Shown here: one piece after another, positions 49,554-56,152 of the stretch
Position numbering within the stretch: position 1 is the first letter of the stretch
How the letters are laid out: each line of letters starts with the position of its first letter
From: Streptomyces sp. H27-C3
Lineage (GTDB): Bacteria > Actinomycetota > Actinomycetes > Streptomycetales > Streptomycetaceae
DNA: 64,000 nt
Reading direction: 5' to 3'
Assembly: GCF_030063415.1 (NCBI RefSeq)
Contig: NZ_JASITA010000030.1
Span: forward strand, 25,079-89,078
The notes under the pieces: model-generated
The model's input: the letters and a program-made list of their open reading frames with translations, nothing else
What the model was told of the DNA's origin: nothing
Databases searched by the model: none
Translations under genes and position numbers: made by a program

Positions 49554-49802
49554 ATGGCTGACACAACCGTGAAGATCGATACCGAGACGCGCGACCGGTT
49601 CGCCGCGATCGCCGCGGCCCGTGGCCAGAGCGTGCGTTCCTACCTCGCCGAGCTGGCCATAGACGAGGAAAACCAAGTCTCCCTGGGCCGGGCCACCGCC
49701 GCCTTCCGCGAGGCGATCTCCCAGCCCGGCATCGCCGAGGCGTTCGACCGCGACTTCGGCGGCCTCCCGGCACCCGCGCACCGCGACCGCCAGGCGGCCT
49801 GA
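49554..49802 (+). CDS. Ribbon-helix-helix antitoxin
   Basis: An 82-residue protein with an RHH N-terminus (MADTTVKIDTETRDRFAAIA, ARGQSVRSYLAELA) and an acidic C-terminal tail expected to wrap the toxin. The next gene is a Fic/Doc-like protein starting 2 nt after its stop. Expected to repress its own operon. Confidence 0.85.
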   Translation: MADTTVKIDTETRDRFAAIAAARGQSVRSYLAELAIDEENQVSLGRATAAFREAISQPGIAEAFDRDFGGLPAPAHRDRQAA

Positions 49803-49804
49803 CC

Positions 49805-50185
49805 TTGAACCTGCACATCGACATCCGATGGCTCCTCGCCCGCCAGGAGGAGCTGCTCGGAAAGGACCTGGCCGTGCTCGACTATTCGGTCCTCGTGGCC
49901 GCCGTCGCACGGCACCGGGTCAACACCCCACAGCTCGAGGTCGACGCGCCGGACGCGTACTGGCGGGCCGCCGCGCTCTTGGAGCAGATCGTGCTGCTGA
50001 GGCCGCTTCCGGCCCGCAACGAGTACTTCGCGTACGGCGTGGCCATCGCCTACATCAAGGCGTCCGGCGAGACCGTGGCCAAGACGTACGAACCGTGGCA
50101 CGACCTGTTCACGGACATTCGGGCGCTGCGCGTGAATGTCTTCGACATCGCCGACCGGCTGCGCTCACTGCGCCTGCCTGAGTGA
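49805..50185 (+). CDS. Fic/Doc-like toxin with degenerate active-site loop
   Basis: A 126-residue protein from TTG. The layout fits Doc: DYSVLVAAVARHRVNTPQLE, then YWRAAALLEQIVLLRPLPAR and NEYFAYGVAIAYIKASGETV. In Doc-type toxins the loop reads H-x-F-x-(D/N)-x-N-K/R. Here the expected HPFxDGN part is replaced by LLRPLPARNEYFAYG, so the catalytic His is missing. It may be an inactive or altered member. Antitoxin upstream. Confidence 0.75.
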   Translation: MNLHIDIRWLLARQEELLGKDLAVLDYSVLVAAVARHRVNTPQLEVDAPDAYWRAAALLEQIVLLRPLPARNEYFAYGVAIAYIKASGETVAKTYEPWHDLFTDIRALRVNVFDIADRLRSLRLPE

Positions 50186-50349
50186 TCACGGTGGCGACCA
50201 GCGCAGGTCGTGCCGTTCTGATCAACGTCACGGCCTGGGGGGTGATTGCCGCGCAATCGCCCCCGCGGTCGGTTCCCCGAGTCTTGGTGACGCGTCTTGG
50301 GCGCGGTCGGTACGGTGGGAATGCACTCCTACCGCAGCGGAGGCTCCTC

Positions 50350-50601
50350 ATGGCGCACCTGGTCTTCAGTTCCCAAGAGCAGCAGCAGATGCGTGAGTCA
50401 GCGCGTTCGGAGTTCCCGGGGAACCCGGCTCTCGCCTATGTGCTGGAGAGCCTGGCCTCCGAGGGAATCGACCTCGACAAGTGCCGCGACTGGGAGGACC
50501 TCCGGCTGGAGAAGGGCCTTCCCCCGCGTACCGAAGAGGCCCCGAACGTTGTCGGCCACTGGTCTCGGACAGGAGGGTGCTCGTGGGCGGATACGCATTG
50601 A
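50350..50601 (+). CDS. Small protein, unknown
   Basis: An 83-residue protein: MAHLVFSSQEQQQMRESARS, then ALAYVLESLASEGIDLDKCR. Excellent ribosome site GCGGAGGCTCCTC. It overlaps the next gene by 19 nt. No function recognised. Confidence 0.65.
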   Translation: MAHLVFSSQEQQQMRESARSEFPGNPALAYVLESLASEGIDLDKCRDWEDLRLEKGLPPRTEEAPNVVGHWSRTGGCSWADTH

Positions 50602-50933
50602 CTGTGCGGTTCGAGCTGCGGAATGCGGAGTCTGCGGCGGCCTTTGACCAGCTCCTTGCCCAGACCCTCGAGGGCATCCGCAGCGAGCCGGGAACCCTGG
50701 TCTACTCCGTCCACGTACCCGTCGGCGAGCCGTTGGTGCGGGTGTTCTATGAGCTGTACGCCGACGAAGCCGCCTTCCGAGCCCACGAGGAACAGCAGCA
50801 CACCCAACGCATGCTGGCCGAGCGCGAGCAGTACTTGGCGGCGGCCCCAGCGGTGATGTTCCTGCGCGAGACCCTCGCTCCGCTACGCTCGGAGAAGTCA
50901 GCCGCAGGAGGAGGTTCCGATGAGCAGCCGTGA
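50583..50933 (+). CDS. Antibiotic biosynthesis monooxygenase (ABM)-domain protein
   Basis: A 116-residue protein from GTG (GGAGGGTGCTC upstream). FELRNAESAAAFDQLLAQTL, then GIRSEPGTLVYSVHVPVGEP, then RVFYELYADEAAFRAHEEQQ gives the ferredoxin-like ABM pattern (E-P-G-x-L-x-Y and E-x-Y-x-D-x-x-A-F-x-x-H). Family members oxidise small aromatic molecules without cofactors or act in stress. It overlaps the next gene by 14 nt. Confidence 0.8.
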   Translation: MGGYALTVRFELRNAESAAAFDQLLAQTLEGIRSEPGTLVYSVHVPVGEPLVRVFYELYADEAAFRAHEEQQHTQRMLAEREQYLAAAPAVMFLRETLAPLRSEKSAAGGGSDEQP

Positions 50934-51225
50934 GTGGACCATCGACGGAATTGCCCACGCGCTCGGCGTGCCCGAGCAGCGGATGAAGTTCCTGCGGGAC
51001 ATAAACCTCACTCCGCTCGCGGACCTGCCAGCGGTCTTGGACCGCTGGGTGCGGCACGTGACAGCGCTCGAGGCCGCGAAACCCGGCATCGAGGCGCTCC
51101 GGGCTCAGTTTCGAGAGCGTGGCAGCCTCCCGCTGGAGTTCAAGGAGACGCCGGAGTCCGCTGTCGCGTTCGACGAACTTCGTGAGCGGACGTTGGCGTC
51201 GAAGCCGGAGCGCGGCGCTGCGTGA
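50920..51225 (+). CDS. Antitoxin-like partner of RelE-type protein (probable)
   Basis: A 101-residue helical protein MSSREWTIDGIAHALGVPEQ, with VLDRWVRHVTALEAAKPGIE. HTH-like start. Its stop overlaps the GTG of the RelE-like gene by 4 nt, the usual arrangement for an antitoxin. Not a known antitoxin family by eye. Confidence 0.55.
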   Translation: MSSREWTIDGIAHALGVPEQRMKFLRDINLTPLADLPAVLDRWVRHVTALEAAKPGIEALRAQFRERGSLPLEFKETPESAVAFDELRERTLASKPERGAA

Positions 51226-51473
51226 GCGAGTGGACGTTCCTCCGCGGCCCCCACACCATCGACCAGATCGCTGGCCTTCCCGTCGACGCACGCCTGGCCG
51301 CACTGTCCCTGATCGACGACCTGGAGGGCGACCCGTACGCCGTAACGGCGCCCTTCGGCGAGGATGACGGTCTGACCCGGGCGGCCTCGTTCGGGGAGTG
51401 GGGCACGATGGTGATCCTGTGCAATCCGATCACCAAGCGCATCACGCTACTGTCGGTCGTGTGGACGTCCTGA
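51222..51473 (+). CDS. RelE/ParE-type toxin-like protein
   Basis: An 83-residue protein. FLRGPHTIDQIAGLPVDARL, then DLEGDPYAVTAPFGEDDGLT, then GTMVILCNPITKRITLLSVV gives the compact beta-sheet RelE/ParE pattern with a late I-T-L-L-x-V strand. This short family is common beside small antitoxins in Streptomyces. Catalytic residues are not clear. Confidence 0.65.
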   Translation: MSEWTFLRGPHTIDQIAGLPVDARLAALSLIDDLEGDPYAVTAPFGEDDGLTRAASFGEWGTMVILCNPITKRITLLSVVWTS

Positions 51474-51940
51474 ACCTCGTGGTGCCGGCGGTGCTGACCC
51501 CCACCGGCAATCCCACGCCCGTCGAGCAGGCAGTGGCCGACGGCATCGCCGACGGCTTCGACCCCGAGACGTTCCTGTGGATCAACTTCCACCGGCCGGA
51601 CGGCGGAGTCCGTATCTGGTACGCGTGGACCGCCGGCGGCCAGCCGCTGGGCGACCGCGTCGACCAGCTCGCCATGTCGGCCGGCCTGGACGCGGCGGAC
51701 TGGCTGCACATCTCCGACCGCCACCAGCAGGCCAGCACCCGCGGCCGGGTCGAGATCCAGGCGTATCCGCTGCGCCCGGTGCTCGCCGACGTCCAGGCGG
51801 GCGTGCGCAGCCCGGAGGAGCGGCGCGAGGGCGTGCGGCGCATCCTGCGGAAGGCGCAGGAGATCACCGGCCAGGAGCCGCGCACCCTCACCCCTCGCTG
51901 GCTCGGCTTCGGCCCGGTCCTTACGGCCCGCAAGCACTGA
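51461..51940 (+). CDS. Hypothetical protein downstream of TA pair
   Basis: A 159-residue protein from GTG 51461, overlapping the upstream gene by 13 nt. Contains WINFHRPDGGVRIWYAWTAG and WLHISDRHQQASTRGRVEIQ. The C-terminus has a helical EERREGVRRILRKAQEITGQ. No function recognised. Confidence 0.6.
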   Translation: MDVLNLVVPAVLTPTGNPTPVEQAVADGIADGFDPETFLWINFHRPDGGVRIWYAWTAGGQPLGDRVDQLAMSAGLDAADWLHISDRHQQASTRGRVEIQAYPLRPVLADVQAGVRSPEERREGVRRILRKAQEITGQEPRTLTPRWLGFGPVLTARKH

Positions 51941-52076
51941 CCACCGCGGCGTCGCGCCGTGTGCGGCGCTGTCGCGCGACGGCCGTACGGACCGGCCCGC
52001 GGCGTAGCCGGCGCCCGGACGGGGCCGACGTCGGGAACGTGTGGCCCACGGCGGGCGGCATGCCGAGCGGCGCCGG

Positions 52077-52616
52077 TCAGCGCCCTTCGAGGTAGTCGGC
52101 GGCTCGGTCAGCAGCTTCGTCGAGAGTCCGTCGCCTCTGCCGGGGTACCCGCTGCTCGCCCTCGCGCTCGGCCGTCGCCTTGCGCACGGCTTCCTGGATG
52201 GTGCGCAGCGACTGCGCGGAGAGCTGTGCTCCGCACGCGTGGATGCTCATGCCCTCGTCGCGCATCTCCCGGAGGACGGGGAGCGCCTCGATCTGCCCCA
52301 CCACTGCCGCGCACTCCTCGTCCGAGGCGAGGGCGGCCGCGAAGGAGCAGCCCGCGTAGGCGGTCAGTTCGGTGCGCTCGTCCGGGCCGAGGGGTACGGG
52401 CTGGCCGGCGCGTACCTCGGTGAACCAGAGTGGTTCGGCGCCCAGGCGGTCGAGGTCGAGGCCGGCCTGGTGCCACGTCGTGCGCAGGCGTTCGGCGCGG
52501 ACGAGGGTGTCGGCGTCGGCCGTCGTGGGTTCGGGGCGCGGGGGCGCGGCGGGCTCGGGGGTGCGGGCGGGGCCGTTGTCTGCGGGGCGACGTCGGCGGC
52601 GGAGCTTTTCGAACAT
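52077..52616 (-). CDS. Hypothetical protein
   Basis: A 179-residue protein starting MFEKLRRRRRPADNGPARTP with a Pro-rich N-part, a helical middle (AERLRTTWHQAGLDLDRLGA, LWFTEVRAGQPVPLGPDERT) and a basic C-terminus (QRRRTLDEAADRAADYLEGR). The ribosome site AAGGATG lies right before the start. No family recognised. Confidence 0.6.
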   Translation of the reverse strand: MFEKLRRRRRPADNGPARTPEPAAPPRPEPTTADADTLVRAERLRTTWHQAGLDLDRLGAEPLWFTEVRAGQPVPLGPDERTELTAYAGCSFAAALASDEECAAVVGQIEALPVLREMRDEGMSIHACGAQLSAQSLRTIQEAVRKATAEREGEQRVPRQRRRTLDEAADRAADYLEGR

Positions 52617-52672
52617 CCTTCGATCATGCCATCTGGCTTTTGTGCAGCTCAGGCGGCCTGTGGGAGCAGGTC

Positions 52673-52698
52673 GGCCCCCGTACGGAGGTACGGGGGCC
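52673..52698 (-). terminator. Terminator hairpin
   Basis: Perfect 11-bp arms GGCCCCCGTAC / GTACGGGGGCC with a 4-nt loop, after the 52717 gene. Confidence 0.8.
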
Positions 52699-52716
52699 GG
52701 GTGGGGCAAGTGCCCT

Positions 52717-52977
52717 TCAGGCGGGGGCTGTTGCGGGGCTCTGGGCCTGTGCGGCGGTGACCAGGTCGTCGAGGAGCTCGGCGAGCTCGTCGTGGCCCTC
52801 GTACAGCCGGTCCTCGGCGAGGTGGATCTCGGTCCGGGCCCGGTCGATGGCCTCCTGACTGCCGGACCGTGCGGCGGTGACCAGGCCCTCGAGCTGCTCG
52901 GCGAGCTCGTCGTGGCCCTCGTACAGCCGGTCGAGGTCGAGGTGGATCGCTGCGCTGGCCTGCTCGATGGTCTGCAT
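52717..52977 (-). CDS. Two-repeat coiled-coil protein (A-regulated)
   Basis: An 86-residue protein made of two near-identical units: IHLDLDRLYEGHDELAEQLE and IHLAEDRLYEGHDELAELLD, each followed by xLVTAA. Duplicated at the DNA level too (GAGCTCGTCGTGGCCCTCGT appears twice). Probably helical hairpins. Lies behind a family A promoter. Function unknown. Confidence 0.7.
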   Translation of the reverse strand: MQTIEQASAAIHLDLDRLYEGHDELAEQLEGLVTAARSGSQEAIDRARTEIHLAEDRLYEGHDELAELLDDLVTAAQAQSPATAPA

Positions 52978-53014
52978 GGTTCTGCCCTTCGTCGGTGCGT
53001 CGCCCTTACCCCCA

Positions 53015-53044
53015 ACTATACAACGCCGCGTTGTATGAATGGAA
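53015..53044 (-). promoter_or_regulatory. Family A promoter with embedded operator
   Basis: Minus strand -35 TTCCAT (53039-53044), 18 nt, -10 TATAGT (53015-53020), core TACAACG-CCG-CGTTGTA at 53019-53035. Confidence 0.75.
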
Positions 53045-53097
53045 GCGGGACGGCCCTTCTTTCAGGCCCGCCGGCCAGGGCCGCAAGGACGGGCCGT

Positions 53098-53121
53098 GCC
53101 CCGCGGCGCGCACCGCGGGGC
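53098..53121 (-). terminator. Terminator hairpin, copy 1 of 3
   Basis: GCCCCGCGG / CCGCGGGGC followed by CCGGTCAGGGCT. Nearly identical blocks occur at 53741 and 53918. Confidence 0.7.
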
Positions 53122-53194
53122 CGGTCAGGGCTGCTGGCGGGGCCAGTGCGGCCGGGTGTCCGGCAGCACGGTCCTGGTGGCGCGAGTCGGCAGG

Positions 53195-53605
53195 TCAGTT
53201 GACCGTGACGGTGGCGCCGTACTGGGCCGCGCACCGGTCGGCGGCGGCACGGTCGTTGAAGTGGGTCGGGGTGCGGCCGACCACCACGGTGAAGGGATAC
53301 CGGGGGCGGCGCGGGTTGCAAGACCCGTCGCAGTAGGTCGTGGTGCCGAGGTTGACACCGCTCAGGAGGTCACCGTCCTCGCCGGCGTGGCCCTCGCAAT
53401 CCGGCTCCGCGTCGGAGGGGGCGAGGACGAGGTGGCGCCCGTCCCTGTAGGTGATCTCGTAGTGGCCGCCGTCGACGGAGATCGTGCGGACGTGGGCTCG
53501 GTCGCTCACTCGGTCGAGCATCGCCGCTTGCCCCTCGGCCAGTGCCTCCTCGGCGGTCACGCGGGTGGTGACGCCATTCTCGGTGCGCTCGTAGACCTTG
53601 GCCAT
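53195..53605 (-). CDS. Hypothetical protein (A-regulated)
   Basis: A 136-residue protein starting MAKVYERTENGVTTRVTAEE. Middle AHVRTISVDGGHYEITYRDG and HLVLAPSDAEPDCEGHAGED; C-terminal TYCDGSCNPRRPRYPFTVVV. Cys cluster near the end. No family recognised. Confidence 0.65.
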   Translation of the reverse strand: MAKVYERTENGVTTRVTAEEALAEGQAAMLDRVSDRAHVRTISVDGGHYEITYRDGRHLVLAPSDAEPDCEGHAGEDGDLLSGVNLGTTTYCDGSCNPRRPRYPFTVVVGRTPTHFNDRAAADRCAAQYGATVTVN

Positions 53606-53657
53606 TTCCGTCTCCCCTGTTCGTCTTACGTCTATGTACTGTCGTCCTCGCCTCCCA

Positions 53658-53687
53658 ACCATACAACACCGCGTTGTATAGAGGAAG
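53658..53687 (-). promoter_or_regulatory. Family A promoter with embedded operator
   Basis: Core TACAACA-CCG-CGTTGTA at 53662-53678; minus strand -10 TATGGT (53658-53663), -35 TTCCTC (53681-53686, 17-nt spacer). Confidence 0.65.
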
Positions 53688-53740
53688 GCGAATCGACCCT
53701 CTTTCCGGGCCTGCCGGCCGGGGCCCCGCGACAGGCCGGA

Positions 53741-53764
53741 GCCCCGCGGCGCACGCCGCGGGGC
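53741..53764 (-). terminator. Terminator hairpin, copy 2 of 3
   Basis: GCCCCGCGGC / GCCGCGGGGC, 4-nt loop, followed by CGGTCAGGGCT that forms the stop region of the next gene. Confidence 0.7.
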
Positions 53765-53767
53765 CGG

Positions 53768-53893
53768 TCAGGGCTCGCCGCACCCCGCAGGGCAGTTGAC
53801 CAGGTTGGGGCAGCCGCAGTCGGGGTCGAACTCGTTCTCCGAGCAGCCGCACTCCGCGCACTGCTCCTCACCGTTCTCGGGGTGGTCCACCAT
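53768..53893 (-). CDS. 41-residue cysteine-rich protein
   Basis: Reads MVDHPENGEEQCAECGCSEN, then EFDPDCGCPNLVNCPAGCGE and P. Eight cysteines in C-x2-C-x-C / C-x-C / C-x3-C arrangement suggest a metal-binding knuckle. GGAGG lies upstream of the ATG. Although very small, it has a ribosome site and a matching terminator, so it is likely real. Confidence 0.6.
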   Translation of the reverse strand: MVDHPENGEEQCAECGCSENEFDPDCGCPNLVNCPAGCGEP

Positions 53894-53917
53894 GGCGCGG
53901 CCTCCGTGTCCGTCGGG

Positions 53918-53941
53918 GCCCCGCGGCGGGTGCCGCGGGGC
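53918..53941 (-). terminator. Terminator hairpin, copy 3 of 3
   Basis: GCCCCGCGGC / GCCGCGGGGC with a 4-nt loop, downstream of the 53963 gene. Confidence 0.7.
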
Positions 53942-53962
53942 CGGGTACCTCGCGTCCGTGGC

Positions 53963-54346
53963 TCACGCGAAGGTGCTGTGGAAGTGCTGGGCAATCTGGG
54001 CGAGGTGGTCGGCCGCGTCCTGCCGGGTGACCGGGTCGCTGATGTCGGCCAGCGGGAACTTCGTCGGGGTGTGCGGGTGCGGGTAGGGGGTGAAGTCGGA
54101 GCCGGTGGCCATCACCGTGCCGGTGAGGAGCCAGTCGCCGAGGGTGAGGCCGGTGAGACCGTAGCCGCTGGTGTCGCCCGGCCTGCCGAGGCTGATGGTG
54201 ACCGCGAGCCGGTCGGGCTGGCCGAAGTAGGCGGGCTGTACGTGGATCTTGCCCTGGTCGCCGAAGTCGTACAGCGCGTTGCCGAGGTCCTTGAAGTAGC
54301 TGATGGTGGCGGTGTCGCCGTTGTCGAAGTGGGCCGTGGTCCGCAT
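53963..54346 (-). CDS. A-regulated protein, homologous to the 16147 gene
   Basis: A 127-residue protein starting MRTTAHFDNGDTATISYFKD. VTISLGRPGD, LTLGDWLLTGTVMATGSDFT and HTPTKFPLADI match the C-terminal part of the 16147 protein. The upstream ATG (54383-54385) falls inside the -10 region, so the inner ATG with GGAAGG 7 nt upstream is chosen. Function unknown. Confidence 0.7.
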   Translation of the reverse strand: MRTTAHFDNGDTATISYFKDLGNALYDFGDQGKIHVQPAYFGQPDRLAVTISLGRPGDTSGYGLTGLTLGDWLLTGTVMATGSDFTPYPHPHTPTKFPLADISDPVTRQDAADHLAQIAQHFHSTFA

Positions 54347-54385
54347 GGTCGTACCTTCCGTCGTCGCCTCGTTCTTACGTGTCAC

Positions 54386-54415
54386 ACTTTACAACGTCGC
54401 GTTGTATGGATGGAA
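54386..54415 (-). promoter_or_regulatory. Family A promoter with embedded operator
   Basis: Minus strand -35 TTCCAT (54410-54415), 18 nt, -10 TAAAGT (54386-54391), core TACAACG-TCG-CGTTGTA at 54390-54406. Confidence 0.75.
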
Positions 54416-54449
54416 GGGGGTTACCGATCTTCTTCCGAAGAGATCCGGG

Positions 54450-54887
54450 TCACCGGGAGGGCGCGGCCCGGCGGGCGAGGACCTCCCGCCCGGCCGCCAG
54501 GGCGCGGGCCACGTCCAGGACGTAGACGCCGCCGCGGTCGTCGACGTCGCGGCACAGCGGGTGCCAGGCGGCCGCGTTGCTGGCCATGAGGTTGCTGTCG
54601 AGGCCGCTGAGGGCGTCCGACTCCTCGTCGGTCAGGTCGCGTTCGGCGCCCTCGGCCGAGATCGCGGCGGAGGCGAACCGCTCGTCCGGGTCGTTGTCCT
54701 CCTCGATCCGGACCGCGGCCACCGCGCGGTCGTGGCGCAGCAGGGCGTGCGCGACGAGGGCGGCGGAGCAGCGGGCCAGCTCCAGGTCTGCCGCCGCCCG
54801 CTGCTCCGGCAGGAGTTCGGCGACCTGGTACGTGAGGATCTCCTCGTCGAGCACGTCGCGCAGGGCGGCTTCTTCGTCTGCGGCCAT
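54450..54887 (-). CDS. Hypothetical protein (B-regulated)
   Basis: A 145-residue protein starting MAADEEAALRDVLDEEILTY. Helical N-half (AADLELARCSAALVAHALLR), C-terminal GGVYVLDVARALAAGREVLA. GGAGGTGCC before ATG. Sole gene of its unit, behind a family B promoter. Unknown function. Confidence 0.65.
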   Translation of the reverse strand: MAADEEAALRDVLDEEILTYQVAELLPEQRAAADLELARCSAALVAHALLRHDRAVAAVRIEEDNDPDERFASAAISAEGAERDLTDEESDALSGLDSNLMASNAAAWHPLCRDVDDRGGVYVLDVARALAAGREVLARRAAPSR

Positions 54888-54915
54888 GGGGCACCTCCGG
54901 GTTCGCGGAGCACAG

Positions 54916-54944
54916 AACATAGCTCGCACCCAATACACATGCGA
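54916..54944 (-). promoter_or_regulatory. Family B promoter
   Basis: Minus strand -35 TCGCAT (54939-54944), 17-nt spacer containing GTGTATTGGGT, -10 TATGTT (54916-54921). Confidence 0.7.
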
Positions 54945-54971
54945 TAGCTGAACCTGTCCGGGCAGCACGAA

Positions 54972-55007
54972 GGGGGCGTCCCGGGCCCGCAGGCTCCGGA
55001 CACCCCC
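54972..55007 (-). terminator. Imperfect terminator hairpin
   Basis: GGGGGcGTCCcGGGCC / GGCtCCGGACaCCCCC after the 55026 gene. Confidence 0.6.
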
Positions 55008-55025
55008 GTTGCGGCGGCGGGACGC

Positions 55026-55625
55026 TCAGAGGTCGCCGTCCTTCTGCAGCAGGCCGGCGGTCTGGGCCGCGAGGCGCGTCCGGTACTCGTGCGCCTGCTC
55101 GAGGTTGGCGAGCAGCTGCTCGGTGACAGTGGCAGGGTCGATGGTCAGGGGTTCGGCCGGCGGGTGGCCGGCGGCGAGGATCTGGTCGTACGCGACCTTG
55201 CGGGGACCGCCGTCGCCGTCGTGGACGAAGACGACCGTCTTGGTGGTTGCCGCGCGCTCGCGCCACATGTCGAGGGCGATCCGCGCGTCGTCGACGGCGC
55301 GTACGTACGCCTGGTGGGCGTGGAGCCAGCTCCCGGTGGCGGCCGGGTCTCCCAGGGCCCGCCAGAGGTCTTCGACCTGCCGCAGGGCGCGGTCGCGCTC
55401 CTGGCGGGCGACTTCCTCCTCGAGCAGCAGCGGGCGCAGCGTGTTGTACCGGCGCAGCGTGTCGTTGAGGGCGATGAGGCGCATCACCTCCTGCTTGGCG
55501 TCCTGGCCCGGGTTGGCGTCGAGCCAGCGGTTCATGCTGGTCTGGAACGCGTCGTTGCCGACGGACGTGTCCTCGTCGAGGCCGGTGTGGCCTTCCAGGA
55601 CGACGGGGCTGATGGAGCTGATCAT
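55026..55625 (-). CDS. Coiled-coil protein (B-regulated), unknown
   Basis: A 199-residue protein starting MISSISPVVLEGHTGLDEDT, helical (EEEVARQERDRALRQVEDLW) with VRAVDDARIALDMWRERAAT and a C-terminal helix (LLANLEQAHEYRTRLAAQTA). GGAGGAAA before the ATG. Second gene of the unit behind the B promoter at 56034-56062. Confidence 0.65.
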   Translation of the reverse strand: MISSISPVVLEGHTGLDEDTSVGNDAFQTSMNRWLDANPGQDAKQEVMRLIALNDTLRRYNTLRPLLLEEEVARQERDRALRQVEDLWRALGDPAATGSWLHAHQAYVRAVDDARIALDMWRERAATTKTVVFVHDGDGGPRKVAYDQILAAGHPPAEPLTIDPATVTEQLLANLEQAHEYRTRLAAQTAGLLQKDGDL

Positions 55626-55675
55626 GCGGGTTTCCTCCGTGGCTCGGTGGTCGCGGGGCGGGTGGGGTGCGCCGG

Positions 55676-55870
55676 CTACTGGCTGACGAGGTGGCCGAAG
55701 AAGGCGCGGCCGAGGTTCTCGGCGAGCCGGGTGCGGCGCCGGGCGTCGGCCTCGGTGGCCGGCGGGTTGCCGCGCAGGGCCTCCAGGAGGTCGGCGGCCG
55801 CGGTCAGGTCGCGCAGCTCGAGCGCGACGGCGGGCGTGCGTACGGGCGGGGTGGTGACCGGCTGGGTCAT
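55676..55870 (-). CDS. Small helical protein (B-regulated)
   Basis: A 64-residue protein: VALELRDLTAAADLLEALRG then ADARRRTRLAENLGRAFFGH. Follows a long leader with a hairpin. Unknown function. Confidence 0.6.
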   Translation of the reverse strand: MTQPVTTPPVRTPAVALELRDLTAAADLLEALRGNPPATEADARRRTRLAENLGRAFFGHLVSQ

Positions 55871-55983
55871 GTCGTTTCCTGTCCGCCGACGCGGTCCGCC
55901 GGCTGTGCGAGGGGCCGGAGCAGGGCCGGGCGCGTTCGGACGGGAAGGGCCCTGGCCGCAAAGGGGGCTGTGCGGGACGGGGG

Positions 55984-56013
55984 GCCGCCACCGTGATGGT
56001 GCGCGGTGGCGGC
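55984..56013 (-). promoter_or_regulatory. Leader hairpin downstream of B promoter
   Basis: Perfect 10-bp arms GCCGCCACCG / CGGTGGCGGC with a 10-nt loop, about 20 nt after the expected transcription start and 115 nt before the gene. It may act as attenuator or RNA-stabilising element. Confidence 0.5.
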
Positions 56014-56033
56014 CTGTCGACCCGTCGGGGCTA

Positions 56034-56062
56034 AAGCTACACGAAACCCAATACACACGCAA
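56034..56062 (-). promoter_or_regulatory. Family B promoter
   Basis: Minus strand -35 TTGCGT (56057-56062), 17-nt spacer with GTGTATTGGGTTTCGTG, -10 TAGCTT (56034-56039). Confidence 0.7.
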
Positions 56063-56079
56063 TACTCATGGGAGTATGG

Positions 56080-56115
56080 GTGAGGGCCCCGGTGCGGTCA
56101 CACCCCGGAGCCCTC
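56080..56115 (-). terminator. Terminator hairpin
   Basis: GAGGGC-CCCGG / CCCGGaGCCCTC-type arms after the 56153 gene. Confidence 0.55.
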
Positions 56116-56152
56116 GCTCTCCAGTCTCCGCCGCGCCGGCGTCCTGGGCCGG

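Noticed and set aside
14701..54415. CRISPR array
   Set aside because: Repeats are hundreds to thousands of bases apart with genes between them, and they overlap promoter hexamers.
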